DNA of 64,000 nt from Granulicella sp. (GCA_025408425.1 JANXYX010000003.1:1-64000), one strand, 5' to 3'; shown: positions 47,101 through 55,874, counted from the first letter of the stretch. Made by a program: numbers and translations. The notes: generated by a model from the sequence alone, not told the origin.

Positions 47101-47609
47101 GGCTTGCATTTGGGCCCGAGGTGTTTCGGCACGTTCTTTCAGACTGGCTGATATCGACAGTGGCTGTCGCGCAGTCCGGGACGCCTGTAACGGTGACCGA
47201 TAGCAATGCTGGCAGCGTGTACGGAAATCTTTCGTTCTTTTCGCGTGCTCAATGCACGGGGATCAATCCAGCAACGTCCGGGTCGTTGTTCTCGCGCATT
47301 GATGGGTATCTGAATCCTGACGCCTTTACCTCGGCGCCGTCGATTGGCGATGGGACTGACTTTGGAAACTGCGGTGTAGGTATTCTGCGGGCGCCGGCAC
47401 AGAGGAACATCGACCTGGCCGTGGAGCGCACGTTTCCTTTAAGGGAGTGGGGTGAGCTGCGATTCCGAAGCGAATTCTTCAACCTTACGAATACCCCAAA
47501 CTTTGGCGGACCAATCAGCAATTTGGTGGCAGGAGCCGCGTTCGGGTTGATTACGTCAACTACGACCAACCCTAGAATTATTCAATTTGCGCTGAAGTAC
47601 TCTTTTTGA
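44172..47609 (+). CDS. Oar-like TonB-dependent receptor with carboxypeptidase-regulatory domain
   Basis: A protein of 1145 residues, from ATG 44172 with GAGG upstream. After the signal peptide, residues 30-110 form a carboxypeptidase-regulatory beta domain (GAITGLVADASGAVLAKASV). A plug domain (about 120-240: TIRDLPLANRNYTQIIALSPG, NFDAGYGRGAGANVDVISK) and a very large barrel ending FALKYSF follow. This form is expanded in Acidobacteria and usually imports or binds glycans, peptides or chelates with TonB energy. The promoter region carries the candidate regulator boxes shared with the cytochrome operon. The substrate is not identifiable. Confidence 0.93.
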   Translation: MHGLAMRNFPIARVAALLFLVGSLRAQSPGTGAITGLVADASGAVLAKASVLVVSDETHVTRPVLSSSDGVFRVSLLPPGTYNISAASPGFATRQMRAVHVGVSETVTVELRLAVGSTGETLEVRSTPYLAQVESSTLGRAVDEKTIRDLPLANRNYTQIIALSPGVVVELPNASALGRNSQNVSANGNKTTSNNVQFNGIDANNLSQNSASGYQSEVGTAIPAPDTIEEFQVQTANFDAGYGRGAGANVDVISKAGGNQWHGSAWEFLRNDVLNANDFFAKRNGQPRPVLKQNQFGFTLGGPVQRDKLFFFTAYQGSTQRNGNSSLSLVTAILPQIGSDRSAAALGAQFCPVNHPENPGYTTFAGGTQIACDGSNVNPSALALLNFKLSNGQYAIPSPQTLLPSDPQQLPIGESTYSIPAKYREDQYTGNLDYVLSKNNQLGGRFIYLRAATDEPFSPYGANVPGWGTNELDQNHMFVLTDTHVISSNLVNVARFGYMRFDGDAVIAQPIQAADVGMSTPSGLPQTPGLMIDGLFTIGTAGQPFYWQNTNTFVWQDTVSYTRGPHSLRLGAEVKRHQVDVNVPFVSDGFLELRTLPDFLLGESAAQNGSSISNVFSSTGSSGVFRKDERYSDFAGFVQDDFKLARWLTLNAGLRYEVFGPPSDTQGRLPTFDPGIASHSVPATGSLSGFILPGNYTGPLPLDVVKSAHSGLWGTDYTDVSPRFGFAARLSNQPMVVLRGGYGIYFDRMSGDLAEQTVGQPPFSYKQSLQGVQNAQATLQQPYNPALPPSSSFPIFLPRVPGGGLSLAAISPHLSDPYVQQYNLNLEYEVTKDLLWEVGYVGAKSTHIPGCVEFNQALLASPENPVNGETTNTNENIVQRLPFSGIAQGSYICQTTFDARYNSLQTSVTKRLSHGLQFLGSYTWSKNLDTTSGSGGLSNFELGFLTNDQTNQRQARGLNDFDRAHRGVISLIYAPPRLAFGPEVFRHVLSDWLISTVAVAQSGTPVTVTDSNAGSVYGNLSFFSRAQCTGINPATSGSLFSRIDGYLNPDAFTSAPSIGDGTDFGNCGVGILRAPAQRNIDLAVERTFPLREWGELRFRSEFFNLTNTPNFGGPISNLVAGAAFGLITSTTTNPRIIQFALKYSF

Positions 47610-47711
47610 TGTCCGGTAGCCGTACTCTATCGCACTTAGTTGTAGAGACGATTGCTTTATCTGAAACGTGAGCACCACGCTCAGCCTAAGCTTTCCTCTG
47701 GCAATCTTGAA

Positions 47712-48737
47712 TTATCTGGCTATTCGGTTTGTTTGGAGTAGTGCCGTTTGAGCTGCGTTTCTAGGCTTCCATCCATACGCAGCTACTGAGTTCTTCCAGA
47801 GATATTTTTCGGCCGCAACTTTACCCCGGCTATGGATGAATTGCTGCGCAATGCTGAACGTATCGGCAAAGGATGCGAGGCTATCGCTATTGGGCCAGTC
47901 GCTGCCGAATAGCATGCGATCCTCTCCGAAGATCTCCCAGATCTGATCGAGCCAGGGGCGGTAGGTGGAGAGATCTTTCGATACGGTATTGTCGATGCGC
48001 CGCAAGATCTCTGACCCTTTGACAAAGAGATTGGATCGCTTGCTGAGCGCACGTAGATCATCCAGGTATTTATTGCGCGAATCGATATCCTCTGGTGGTG
48101 GTGCCTGCGGAAGATGATCGATGATGATTCGCAGATCAGGAACGAGCGCTGTAACTTGTAGTAACTCGGCGATCAGAGTGGGGTTGGGGTTTGCACTCTC
48201 AAGCAGCAGACCACTTTGAGCAAGCCGCTTGAGATTGTCGACGAATGCGGGTTCCTTGAGCCGTGCACCCAGGTCGCGGCTCCAAAGATTTCCGTATCGG
48301 ATGCCACGGAAGAGTGTGTTTGCATGCAACCGCTCGAGATCGGCTGGAAAGGTGGAGAGGGCAGGATCAAGGTCTCCGATAATTCCAACCATAATCTCGT
48401 TGCTCGCGGCTGTTTTCAGAAGCCAGTCATTGTCCGCGGCGAGCGGGCTGCACTCAATTGCAATTGCGCCGACGATACCAAATGGCTCTGCCAGCGAGCG
48501 ATAACGAGCGGGAAGAGCCGGTCGATAGAGGACGGTGTCGGCTGGCTCTGGCCAAGGTATTCCGCCTGGCCGAGTGGGATCGTACAGGTGGATGTGGGTG
48601 TCAATGACAGATGCTGGTGAAGGGTGCTTCGCAGGCTGTTGTGCTCCGGTCGAAGCAGGTAAGAGATGTTCAGCCTGTTGCGCAAGCGCCAGGCAGGCAG
48701 CGCCACGGAGAAAGTCACGTCGTCCAAGGTAAGGCAT
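47712..48737 (-). CDS. Amidohydrolase-2 family protein, Tat-exported
   Basis: A 341-residue protein. The N-terminus carries a twin-arginine signal (GRRDFLRGAACLALAQQ). The amidohydrolase-2 TIM barrel begins VIDTHIHLYDP, the metal-binding His-x-His pattern at strand 1. It continues with DLRIIIDHLPQAPPP and ends with FGSDWPNSDSLASFADTF. Members include sugar lactonases acting on L-rhamnono- and L-fucono-lactones and decarboxylases. The exported location and the glycan-related neighbours make a lactonase-like hydrolase plausible, but the activity is not proven. It converges with the TonB receptor gene. Confidence 0.85.
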   Translation of the reverse strand: MPYLGRRDFLRGAACLALAQQAEHLLPASTGAQQPAKHPSPASVIDTHIHLYDPTRPGGIPWPEPADTVLYRPALPARYRSLAEPFGIVGAIAIECSPLAADNDWLLKTAASNEIMVGIIGDLDPALSTFPADLERLHANTLFRGIRYGNLWSRDLGARLKEPAFVDNLKRLAQSGLLLESANPNPTLIAELLQVTALVPDLRIIIDHLPQAPPPEDIDSRNKYLDDLRALSKRSNLFVKGSEILRRIDNTVSKDLSTYRPWLDQIWEIFGEDRMLFGSDWPNSDSLASFADTFSIAQQFIHSRGKVAAEKYLWKNSVAAYGWKPRNAAQTALLQTNRIAR

Positions 48738-49117
48738 CGGTTGGAACCTCGCAGTGATGTGTAGATGTTAGCGGTTGCTTGGACGTTGGGTGGAGGGACG
48801 GGTGCGATGAAGAGTGGAAGCTAACGGCCAGCTGTGTGGGATGGGGAGTGCGACCAGTTGTGGTCTCCTAGCGAGAGAGATTTTTATGCTTTCAACTCAA
48901 CGTCTGTCAATAGAAAAACAGTTCTCCTTTAGAATGCCCACTGGATCAGGCCACCTGAATCGTGTGGTTTGGGGCGGTTTTGGTGGGGTTCTACTTCGAG
49001 GCCGTCGAGTAGAGCAGACCGTGCAATGTAATCGCTTGCATGGAGCGCTCCATCCATGTAGTTTGCTCAGTGTGGTTTCTGCGAGAGAAAACTTCAACTT
49101 GTAAAGGTCTGCAACCC
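48738..49117. other. Divergent intergenic region with a LacI-like operator
   Basis: About 380 bp between the amidohydrolase (minus) and the glycosidase (plus). The only recognisable element is the near-palindrome at 49027-49040. Short open frames across the region look random. No clear sigma-70 hexamer pair was found. Confidence 0.5.
49027..49040. promoter_or_regulatory. LacI-family operator-like near-palindrome
   Basis: TGTAATCGCTTGCA, flanked by A and T, is a near-palindrome around a central CG, with half-sites TGTAA and TTGCA. This fits the general shape of LacI-family operators (TGTAA-N-CG-N-TTACA). It lies about 80 bp upstream of the glycosidase start. No LacI-type gene is in the window. 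Confidence 0.4.
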
Positions 49118-50257
49118 ATGAAATTGCGCGTCGCCCTCACCGTCGGTCTTGTCGCTCTGTGCACCATTTCCGCGTTCGCTCAGAATCCTCCGGCCCGCTG
49201 GACCGAGGCGCAAGCGGCTACATGGTATGCGAAGCAGCCTTGGCTGGTAGGTGCAAATTTTGTTCCTTCCGATGCAACTAACGAGCTGGAGATGTTTCAG
49301 GCCGCAACCTTCAACCCGCCGCTGATCGACAAGGAGCTAGGTCTGGGCGAGAGCATTGGCATGAACACCATGCGCGTCTTCCTCCAGGACCAGCTCTGGT
49401 CGCAGGATCCCGAAGGCTTCAAGAAGCGGCTCGATACTTTTCTCTCTATCGCGGCGAAGCATCATATCCGACCGCTGCTGGTTCTGTTTGATTCCTGCTG
49501 GGAGACGAATCCGCATCTCGGACTACAGCACCCACCTATTCCGGGAATCCACAACTCCGGTTGGGTGCAAAGTCCCGGGAAGCAGGAGCTACTGGATCGC
49601 GGGTATGAGTCGAAGCTCGAAGCCTACGTTGAGGGTGTTGTTGGCGCATTCGCCAATGACGATCGCATACTTGGCTGGGATGTATGGAACGAGCCCGACA
49701 ATCGAGGAGGAGATAAGGCCGCGGACGAGTTGGCCAAGGTGAAGCGTGTCGAGGAACTGCTGCCAAAGGCCTTCGCCTGGGCCCGCTCCGCTCACCCGAC
49801 ACAGCCGTTAACCAGCGGCGTTTGGGCCGGCGACTGGATCCATCCCGATCAGGAGAGCATTACCACCCGGATTCAACTGGCCGAGTCTGATGTGATCTCT
49901 TTCCATAACTACGGATGGCCAGAGGAGTTCGAAGCCCGTATCGTATCGCTGCAACAGTACCACCGGCCGATTCTCTGTACGGAGTACATGGCGCGGGGGG
50001 CTGGCAGCACCTTCGACAACAGCTTGCCGGTCGCGAAGAAGTACAACGTCGCCGCAATCAACTGGGGTCTGGTCGCAGGTAAAACCCAGACGTATCTGCC
50101 TTGGGACTCATGGCAGAAGCCTTACGTGCTGTCCGAGCCGACGGTCTGGTTCCACGAGGTCTTCCGTCAGGATGACACTCCATACCGTAAACACGAGGTT
50201 GACCTGATCCGCCAGTTGACGGGTCGCGGCACGCCTTCAGTCGGAGCGGGGAATTAG
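49118..50257 (+). CDS. Exported GH5-like (clan A) glycoside hydrolase
   Basis: A 379-residue protein from ATG 49118, with signal peptide MKLRVALTVGLVALCTISAFA. The first codons of a longer frame are rejected as they precede the signal. The TIM-barrel glycosidase signs are WLVGANFVPSDA near the start, GWDVWNEPDN with the acid/base Glu (about 191) and LCTEYMARG with the nucleophile Glu (about 288). Retaining clan-A enzymes such as beta-mannanases, cellulases and xylanases share this. The exact substrate is not visible. A LacI-like operator precedes it. Confidence 0.85.
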   Translation: MKLRVALTVGLVALCTISAFAQNPPARWTEAQAATWYAKQPWLVGANFVPSDATNELEMFQAATFNPPLIDKELGLGESIGMNTMRVFLQDQLWSQDPEGFKKRLDTFLSIAAKHHIRPLLVLFDSCWETNPHLGLQHPPIPGIHNSGWVQSPGKQELLDRGYESKLEAYVEGVVGAFANDDRILGWDVWNEPDNRGGDKAADELAKVKRVEELLPKAFAWARSAHPTQPLTSGVWAGDWIHPDQESITTRIQLAESDVISFHNYGWPEEFEARIVSLQQYHRPILCTEYMARGAGSTFDNSLPVAKKYNVAAINWGLVAGKTQTYLPWDSWQKPYVLSEPTVWFHEVFRQDDTPYRKHEVDLIRQLTGRGTPSVGAGN

Positions 50258-50380
50258 CGCCTCTTCTCGGTTGGAGCAGCTATGACAGACCTACTCGTGA
50301 GCATCGGCGCTAAGATGGTAACTGCGGCCGCAACACGACCGCGAAGATCTACCGTAGGTCGCTCAGTCGCACTTTCCAAA

Positions 50381-52093
50381 ATGAAATTATTCGCCCACGT
50401 TGCCGCCGCCTTCGCACTCCTTGGTACTGCTATTGCCCAGAGTCCTCAGATTCCTCTGTCGCAAGGGAATTTTACTGACATTACCAGTAAAGCCGGCGTT
50501 ACCTTTACCGGCGTTGCCTCTCACACCTCGCACAAGTACCTGATGGAGACGATGGGTTCCGGGGTGGCGACTTTTGATTACGACAACGATGGTCTGCTGG
50601 ACATCTTCTTTGTCAACGGTGCACCCCTCGCCGATCCGACACCCAAGGGCACAGTTCCGAAGAAGTCTGGACCGCAGGACTGGAACCGTCTTTACCATCA
50701 AAAGAAGGACGGCACTTTTGAGGATGTGACCGAGAAGGCCGGACTGAAGGGTATTGGCTACGGTATGGGCGTTGCCGCTGGGGACTACGACAACGACGGC
50801 TTCGAAGATCTTTACGTGACGGCATACGGTGGAAACCGTTTGTACCATAACAACGGCAATGGCACATTCACCGATGTAACGGACAAGTCTGGCACTGGTG
50901 GCTCCACAACATCGGGCCAGATGTGGTCCACCTCCGCCGCGTGGGTCGACCTGGATAACGACGGCAAGCTTGACCTTATCGTTCTGCGATATGTCGTGTG
51001 GGACTTTGAGGACGTATGGTGTGGCGAGCATCGCGAGGGGTATCGATCCTACTGTCACCCGGATATCTTTCCCGCAATCCCGGCACTGGTGTATCACAAC
51101 GACGGAGACGGTCACTTCACTGAAGTCGCGCAGAAGATCGGAATGGCACTGCCGGGCAAAGGCCTCGGTCTGGCGATCAACGACTTTGATCGCGACGGAA
51201 AGATTGACGTCGCGGTGGCCAACGACTCGATGCTGGAGTTCTTGTATCACAACAAGGGCAATGGCAATTTTGAAGAGGTTGGTCTGACTGCTGAGATCGC
51301 GGTAGATGGCGATGGCCGAACCTATGCTGGCATGGGTATCGACTTTCAGGATTTTGACAACGACGGCTTACCCGATCTCGTCATTACCAACCTTGCCAAC
51401 CAGAAGTATGCTCTTTACAGGAATAATGGCGACGGTTCCTTTACTTACTCCACCTATGTTTCAGGCTTGGCGAAGATGACGCTGCTTCACTCTGGTTGGG
51501 GCATCCACTTTCTCGACTACGATAACGATGGCCTGAAAGACCTACTTATCTCTCAAGGACACGATCTCGATACCATCGAGCTTAACTATCCTCAGCTCCG
51601 CTACAAGGAACCGATGCTGCTTGCGCGTAACACAGGCAAGGGCGCCTTTGTTGATGTGAGTAAAGACTCTGGTGCGGTCTTTCAGCAGCCTTGGGTCAGC
51701 CGCGGCCTGGCTGTGGGCGACCTGGACAACGACGGTCGCCTCGATGCGGTCATCTCTACGAACGGAGGGCCGGCGCACATTCTGCATAATGAGACCGCTA
51801 CCTCCAACCACTGGCTGATTCTCAACCTCATTGGCCATAAGTCGAACCGCGACGGGATAGGCGCAGAGATAAAAGTTACAACCGCGCATATCTCGCAGTT
51901 CGAGACCGTCTCCACCGCCGGCAGCTATCTCTCATCGAACGACAAACGGGCTCACTTCGGCCTTGGGCCTGATGCCACTGCGACTACGATTGAGATACGT
52001 TGGCCCAGTGGCGTAGTCCAAACGTTGACAGATGTAAAAGCGGATCAGGTGCTCAAGGTCGACGAGCCTGCCGACGCGCGCGCCACCAAATGA
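50381..52093 (+). CDS. CRTAC1-family protein (FG-GAP/VCBS repeats plus ASPIC/UnbV)
   Basis: About 570 residues from ATG 50381, where the signal peptide MKLFAHVAAAFALLGTAIA begins; a frame starting at 50282 adds 33 unlikely residues. The body contains five or more calcium-binding-like repeats of the FG-GAP type (FDYDNDGLLDIFFV, GDYDNDGFEDLYV, DFDRDGKIDVAV, DLDNDGRLDAVI). The C-terminal ASPIC/UnbV domain (about 480-560) has FGLGPDATATTIEIRWPSG. It should be secreted and fold as a beta-propeller with unknown partners. Such proteins are very common in Acidobacteria and related groups. It lies in the same direction as the glycosidase. Confidence 0.88.
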   Translation: MKLFAHVAAAFALLGTAIAQSPQIPLSQGNFTDITSKAGVTFTGVASHTSHKYLMETMGSGVATFDYDNDGLLDIFFVNGAPLADPTPKGTVPKKSGPQDWNRLYHQKKDGTFEDVTEKAGLKGIGYGMGVAAGDYDNDGFEDLYVTAYGGNRLYHNNGNGTFTDVTDKSGTGGSTTSGQMWSTSAAWVDLDNDGKLDLIVLRYVVWDFEDVWCGEHREGYRSYCHPDIFPAIPALVYHNDGDGHFTEVAQKIGMALPGKGLGLAINDFDRDGKIDVAVANDSMLEFLYHNKGNGNFEEVGLTAEIAVDGDGRTYAGMGIDFQDFDNDGLPDLVITNLANQKYALYRNNGDGSFTYSTYVSGLAKMTLLHSGWGIHFLDYDNDGLKDLLISQGHDLDTIELNYPQLRYKEPMLLARNTGKGAFVDVSKDSGAVFQQPWVSRGLAVGDLDNDGRLDAVISTNGGPAHILHNETATSNHWLILNLIGHKSNRDGIGAEIKVTTAHISQFETVSTAGSYLSSNDKRAHFGLGPDATATTIEIRWPSGVVQTLTDVKADQVLKVDEPADARATK

Positions 52094-52173
52094 TTGAATA
52101 GCAAAGCGCATTGAACGAACGGCTTACCATCCCTGTGGAAGTAGTTGGTCCGCGACATGGCAAATCCGTGTAT

Positions 52174-53784
52174 TCAAGGAGCTGGGGCGGCGTGCACGTT
52201 CAAGATAATGCGGCGGTACGATGTCAGCTTAGGTGATCCATCGTCAGTCACCGCCAGGATGATGTGCGCAACGCCATCTCCATTGCACTGGCTGAACATT
52301 GGCAACCACTTTGGACGGCAGACTGCAGTGGGTGTGACAACTGCCTTTTCGGTGTCAGCGCCGGTGATGCTGACCGCAGACAGGTTCGAACCGACAGAGC
52401 CTGCTTCTTCATAGTGGAACCAGTTGTAGTGAAGGTGCTGGCTGTCGGGATCGTGACTATGGCTCGCATCCAATAGCACCGGTTTTCCGACTACTGCATC
52501 CACCATCATGGGAGCGATTCCCGACTGACCGTTCACTTCAAGCAAAGGATTGTGGTTGGCGTGACGATAGTCCCTGATGGTCCAATCCATGCGGGCGGCG
52601 AAGTCGTTTTGAAACGCCTCACGCCAACGCCAGATGGTCGCCTGGTCAGAGACGTACTGCTTGCCATCCATGCCAATGACCGTGTCCTGCGATGTGACGC
52701 GGGAGAAGAGGTCGCCGCCCTGCGTCCAGATGGGATGAGTCTCTCCATAGGGCTTTCGATAGATGTATCTTCCGCCCCATCCGCCCCAGTCTGGTCTGCG
52801 ATAGGAGTTGAGGCCGTTTTCGATCAAGCCCAGATACGACGGGGTGTCGCCCTCCATGATGAACATAAACTTTGGATAGACCTTGCCCAGTGGTCCCTTG
52901 TCCCGAATGTTTGCATCAAGCCACTCGTTCGTCACGATAGTTGAGTTCGCGCCGGTCCCATTTCGATAGTAGAAGTCGCCGCTGATTCCGGTCCACGTGG
53001 CGTAGTAATACTCATCGCCGGTCTGGTTCGAAGGCTGTACAACGTAGAACAAGTCAGGGAACTCACGGCGAATCCACGGCCCGGAGTCGTCCTGATCAGA
53101 GATGGAGGAAACCCTGAGCTTCGCAACGAACTTATCGACCTCGTCCGGTCGGCGGGTTGCACGTACTTGGATGAGAGCCTCAGCAAGCGTGTTAGGCCCA
53201 CCCCAGAGGCAGATCCACAGGGGGCGGCTGTCGTTGCGATCCACGGCTCGAATGATCGCTTCCGCTCCGGGCGACATCTTGTCGGGGCCGATCGCTGCCA
53301 GGCCATAGCCGGGCTGACCGCTATAGACATGACTGGCAAGCTCCTCTGCAGTGGGCCAGCCCTGCGCGTGGAGTAGCAGGTTGGGTCGGACCTGGCCATA
53401 GGTATCGATTAACGTGTGCATCGTCTCGGGATGCACCTTGGCCTTCTGCCACGTCGACGTTGCAGCGATCAGTGCCTCGATATCGAGTTCGTTGGAATAA
53501 AGCAGCAGACGAACCAGCGACATTTGATCGTCGGGCTCATTGCCAATGTCACTGATTACGATGACGCGAGGATGTCCTGTCGAGTCATCGACATGCGTTG
53601 GGGGAAGTGGCGCGGCCAGCATTATTGGACTGCTGAGACAGAGTCCAATTCCACACAGCAACAACGACGCGCACCAGCGACTTCGCAATCGTCGTCTGGC
53701 ATTTATCTGGTTTGACGAGTCGCTACCTGCAATCTGTTTGTCCGGATACATGGATCGATCTCCCATCCTGCATTTGCCCAGCAT
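52174..53784 (-). CDS. DUF1593 (nucleoside-hydrolase-like) exported protein
   Basis: A 536-residue protein. The DUF1593 domain (about 70-370) begins RVIVISDIGNEPDDQMSLVRL, the Asp-rich opening of the nucleoside-hydrolase fold (DxGNEPDD), and contains LWICLWGGPNTLAEAL. A C-terminal beta-domain (about 440-530, KPVLLDASHSHDPDSQHLHYNW) resembles the tail of the cellulose-binding Sde182-type proteins. A membrane signal (about 35-57) follows a long N-terminal extension, so the start may be the ATG at 53749-53751. It is probably extracellular and glycan-related. The gene converges with the CRTAC1 gene. Confidence 0.85.
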   Translation of the reverse strand: MLGKCRMGDRSMYPDKQIAGSDSSNQINARRRLRSRWCASLLLCGIGLCLSSPIMLAAPLPPTHVDDSTGHPRVIVISDIGNEPDDQMSLVRLLLYSNELDIEALIAATSTWQKAKVHPETMHTLIDTYGQVRPNLLLHAQGWPTAEELASHVYSGQPGYGLAAIGPDKMSPGAEAIIRAVDRNDSRPLWICLWGGPNTLAEALIQVRATRRPDEVDKFVAKLRVSSISDQDDSGPWIRREFPDLFYVVQPSNQTGDEYYYATWTGISGDFYYRNGTGANSTIVTNEWLDANIRDKGPLGKVYPKFMFIMEGDTPSYLGLIENGLNSYRRPDWGGWGGRYIYRKPYGETHPIWTQGGDLFSRVTSQDTVIGMDGKQYVSDQATIWRWREAFQNDFAARMDWTIRDYRHANHNPLLEVNGQSGIAPMMVDAVVGKPVLLDASHSHDPDSQHLHYNWFHYEEAGSVGSNLSAVSITGADTEKAVVTPTAVCRPKWLPMFSQCNGDGVAHIILAVTDDGSPKLTSYRRIILNVHAAPAP

Positions 53785-53880
53785 CGCCTCACGGCCAGGA
53801 GGAAGTCTGCTGCTGAGCCAAGCCAGCCTATCCTGTTTTGGGGTGGGATCGAGCGGGAAATAGGGCTTATTTCTCGCTCT

Positions 53881-53892
53881 GCATAATTATGC
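53881..53892. promoter_or_regulatory. Perfect 12-bp palindrome, candidate operator of the sugar operon
   Basis: GCATAATTATGC is fully self-complementary and lies 17 bp upstream of the -35 box of the transketolase operon. A near copy (GCATAAACATGC, 10 of 12 identical) stands just upstream of the SorC-family regulator gene at 62458-62469. A regulator acting on both promoters is the simplest reading. Confidence 0.55.
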
Positions 53893-53909
53893 TTATAGGC
53901 AAATGTATG

Positions 53910-53939
53910 TTGACAGACAAATTGAGCCGCGCTTATAGT
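53910..53939 (+). promoter_or_regulatory. Sigma-70-like promoter of the sugar operon
   Basis: TTGACA (53910-53915) and TATAGT (53934-53939) are separated by 18 bp. The start of transcription would fall near 53946, giving a leader of roughly 30-40 nt to the transketolase gene. It is the clearest promoter in the window. The 12-bp palindrome lies just upstream. Confidence 0.65.
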
Positions 53940-53973
53940 TCTGCTCTCCTAGCCTGAGCCTGTTCCGCAGGGA

Positions 53974-54906
53974 ATGAATCTACTTATGGACATAACTATG
54001 CAATCGCAACGCAGCACAGATTTGGGAGCTACCGATAACCCCAGTGATCTGAAGTTACTCGTGGAGTCTCTTCGCCACCGTTCGAACGTAATCCGGCTGA
54101 GTGCGATGATGATGACGAACCACTCGAGCCTGGGGCATACGGGGGGCGATCTGTCGTCGTCGGACATTCTGACGACTCTTTACATGTCTGGTCTGCTGGA
54201 GGTGGATCCGGTAAACCCAGCGTGGCCCCAGCGTGACCGGTTCATCATGTCGAAGGGGCACTGTTCCGGAGCGTTTTACTCAACGCTGGCGGCACGCGGC
54301 TTCTTTCCCCGTGAAATGCTAGGCACGTTCATGGATCCACTGTCGAAGCTGAATGGTCATCCCGATCGGAACAAGTTGCCGGGCGTGGAAGCGAACACCG
54401 GACCGCTGGGACACGGACTGCCGATCGGAGTAGGTTGTGCGTTGGCCGCGAGAATGCGCGGAGAGAGCTGGCGGACGTTTGTGCTTACGGGCGACGGGGA
54501 ACTGCAGGAGGGATCCAACTGGGAGGCGGCGATGACAGCTCAGCATTATGGCCTCGATAATTTGATCGTCATTGTGGATAGAAACCGGATTCAACAGGGG
54601 GACTTTACGGAGAATACGATTCGGATGGATCCGCTACCAGCGAGGTGGGAGGCGTTCGGCTTTGCCGTGAAGGAGATTGACGGACATGACCATGAGGCAC
54701 TGCTGGAGGTGTTGTCGAAGGTGCCGCTGCAGCCCGGGAAGCCGACCTGCCTGATTGCAAATACCGTGAAGGGCAAAGGCGTGTCGTTTGCAGAGAACAA
54801 GCCGGCGTGGCATCACGGAGTTCCAACGAAGGATCAGCTGGTGCAGGCAGCTCAAGAGTTGGGCGTGTCACCGGAAGAGATGGAAGGAATGGGGGTGGCG
54901 CGTTGA
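53974..54906 (+). CDS. Transketolase, N-terminal (ThDP-binding) subunit
   Basis: A 310-residue protein, half the length of a full transketolase. It contains the thiamine diphosphate-binding domain: MTNHSSLGHTGGDLSSSDIL, KGHCSGAFYSTL, the pocket segment TGPLGHGLPIGVG and the ThDP motif GDGELQEGSNWEA (about 174), with DRNRIQ closing it. The AGGGA motif sits right before the first ATG, so the ATG at 53986 may be the true start. The C-terminal subunit is encoded next with a 4-bp overlap. Split transketolases are known in several sugar pathways. It heads the operon. Confidence 0.9.
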   Translation: MNLLMDITMQSQRSTDLGATDNPSDLKLLVESLRHRSNVIRLSAMMMTNHSSLGHTGGDLSSSDILTTLYMSGLLEVDPVNPAWPQRDRFIMSKGHCSGAFYSTLAARGFFPREMLGTFMDPLSKLNGHPDRNKLPGVEANTGPLGHGLPIGVGCALAARMRGESWRTFVLTGDGELQEGSNWEAAMTAQHYGLDNLIVIVDRNRIQQGDFTENTIRMDPLPARWEAFGFAVKEIDGHDHEALLEVLSKVPLQPGKPTCLIANTVKGKGVSFAENKPAWHHGVPTKDQLVQAAQELGVSPEEMEGMGVAR

Positions 54907-55874
54907 ACACTACTGATACGGCTATCGCCGAGAAGCCGAAGTTATTCGATTGCCGCGATGCGTACGCACAAACGCTGGAGGCCATGGCCGCAGAAGATCC
55001 GCGTGTATGCGTTGTGGTCAATGACTCGGTGTCTTCAACGAAGATGAAGAGTTTTCAGACGAGGTTCCCGGAGCGTTTTGTAAATGTGGGGATTGCCGAG
55101 CAGAACATGGTCGGAGTTGGAGCGGGCCTTGCGAATGGCGGCATGACTCCCTACGTCTGCGGGGCTTCCTGCTTCCTGACCGCGCGAGCGATGGAACAGG
55201 TCAAGGTCGATCTTGGCTACTCGAAGTGGAACGTGAAGTTGTGCGGGATGAGCTCGGGAATGGCGTATGGTGAGCTAGGACCGACCCACCACTCGATTGA
55301 AGACCTTGCCTGGACGCGAATTATCCCGAACCTTACGGTAATCGTTCCTGCGGATCCGGCGGAGACGGCCTGGGCGATGCGCTACTCGCTGCAGTATGAA
55401 GGACCGATGTTCTTGCGGATGAGTCGTATGCCGGTACGGGAGGTGCACGGCGCAGATCAGCAGTTTGCCTTGGGCAAAGCGCCGGTGTTGCGTCAGGGCA
55501 ATGATGTCACTCTGATGGCGAACGGCGTCATGGTGTCGCGTGCACTGGATGCGGCGAAGCTACTTGAAGCGGAGGGCGTGAGCGCGCGCGTATTGAATAT
55601 GAGCAGCATGAAGCCAATGGACGCGGAGGCGGTGCTCGATGCAGCGCGGACGACGCGCGGAATCGTTACTGCGGAAGAAGCCCTGGCTGCCGGAGGACTG
55701 GGCGGCGCGGTTGCGGAACTGCTCGCGTTACATCATCCTGCGCCGATGCGAATTCTGGGTGTGCCTGATGTATTCGCACCCACGGGCTCGGCTGAATTTT
55801 TGTTGGAGCACTTCGGGTTGACGGCGCAGGGAATACGGGCTGCAGCGCTGGACCTGCTGGGAGCGAAGCGCTAG
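54903..55874 (+). CDS. Transketolase, C-terminal (pyrimidine-binding) subunit
   Basis: About 323 residues starting with TTG 54903, which overlaps the stop of the N-terminal subunit as TTGA and follows GGGGGTGG. A longer open frame into the first gene is rejected. It has the transketolase pyrimidine-binding domain with the Glu in VNVGIAEQNMVGVG (about 65) that activates ThDP, plus a C-terminal domain (ALDAAKLLEAEGVSARVLNM). It pairs with the preceding subunit to form the active dimer-of-dimers, moving two-carbon ketol units. Confidence 0.9.
   Translation: MNTTDTAIAEKPKLFDCRDAYAQTLEAMAAEDPRVCVVVNDSVSSTKMKSFQTRFPERFVNVGIAEQNMVGVGAGLANGGMTPYVCGASCFLTARAMEQVKVDLGYSKWNVKLCGMSSGMAYGELGPTHHSIEDLAWTRIIPNLTVIVPADPAETAWAMRYSLQYEGPMFLRMSRMPVREVHGADQQFALGKAPVLRQGNDVTLMANGVMVSRALDAAKLLEAEGVSARVLNMSSMKPMDAEAVLDAARTTRGIVTAEEALAAGGLGGAVAELLALHHPAPMRILGVPDVFAPTGSAEFLLEHFGLTAQGIRAAALDLLGAKR

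Noticed and set aside
48814-49104. Plus-strand open frame of 96 codons before the GH5-like gene
   Set aside because: It overlaps the operator-like site and the likely leader of the glycosidase and has no protein-like features.
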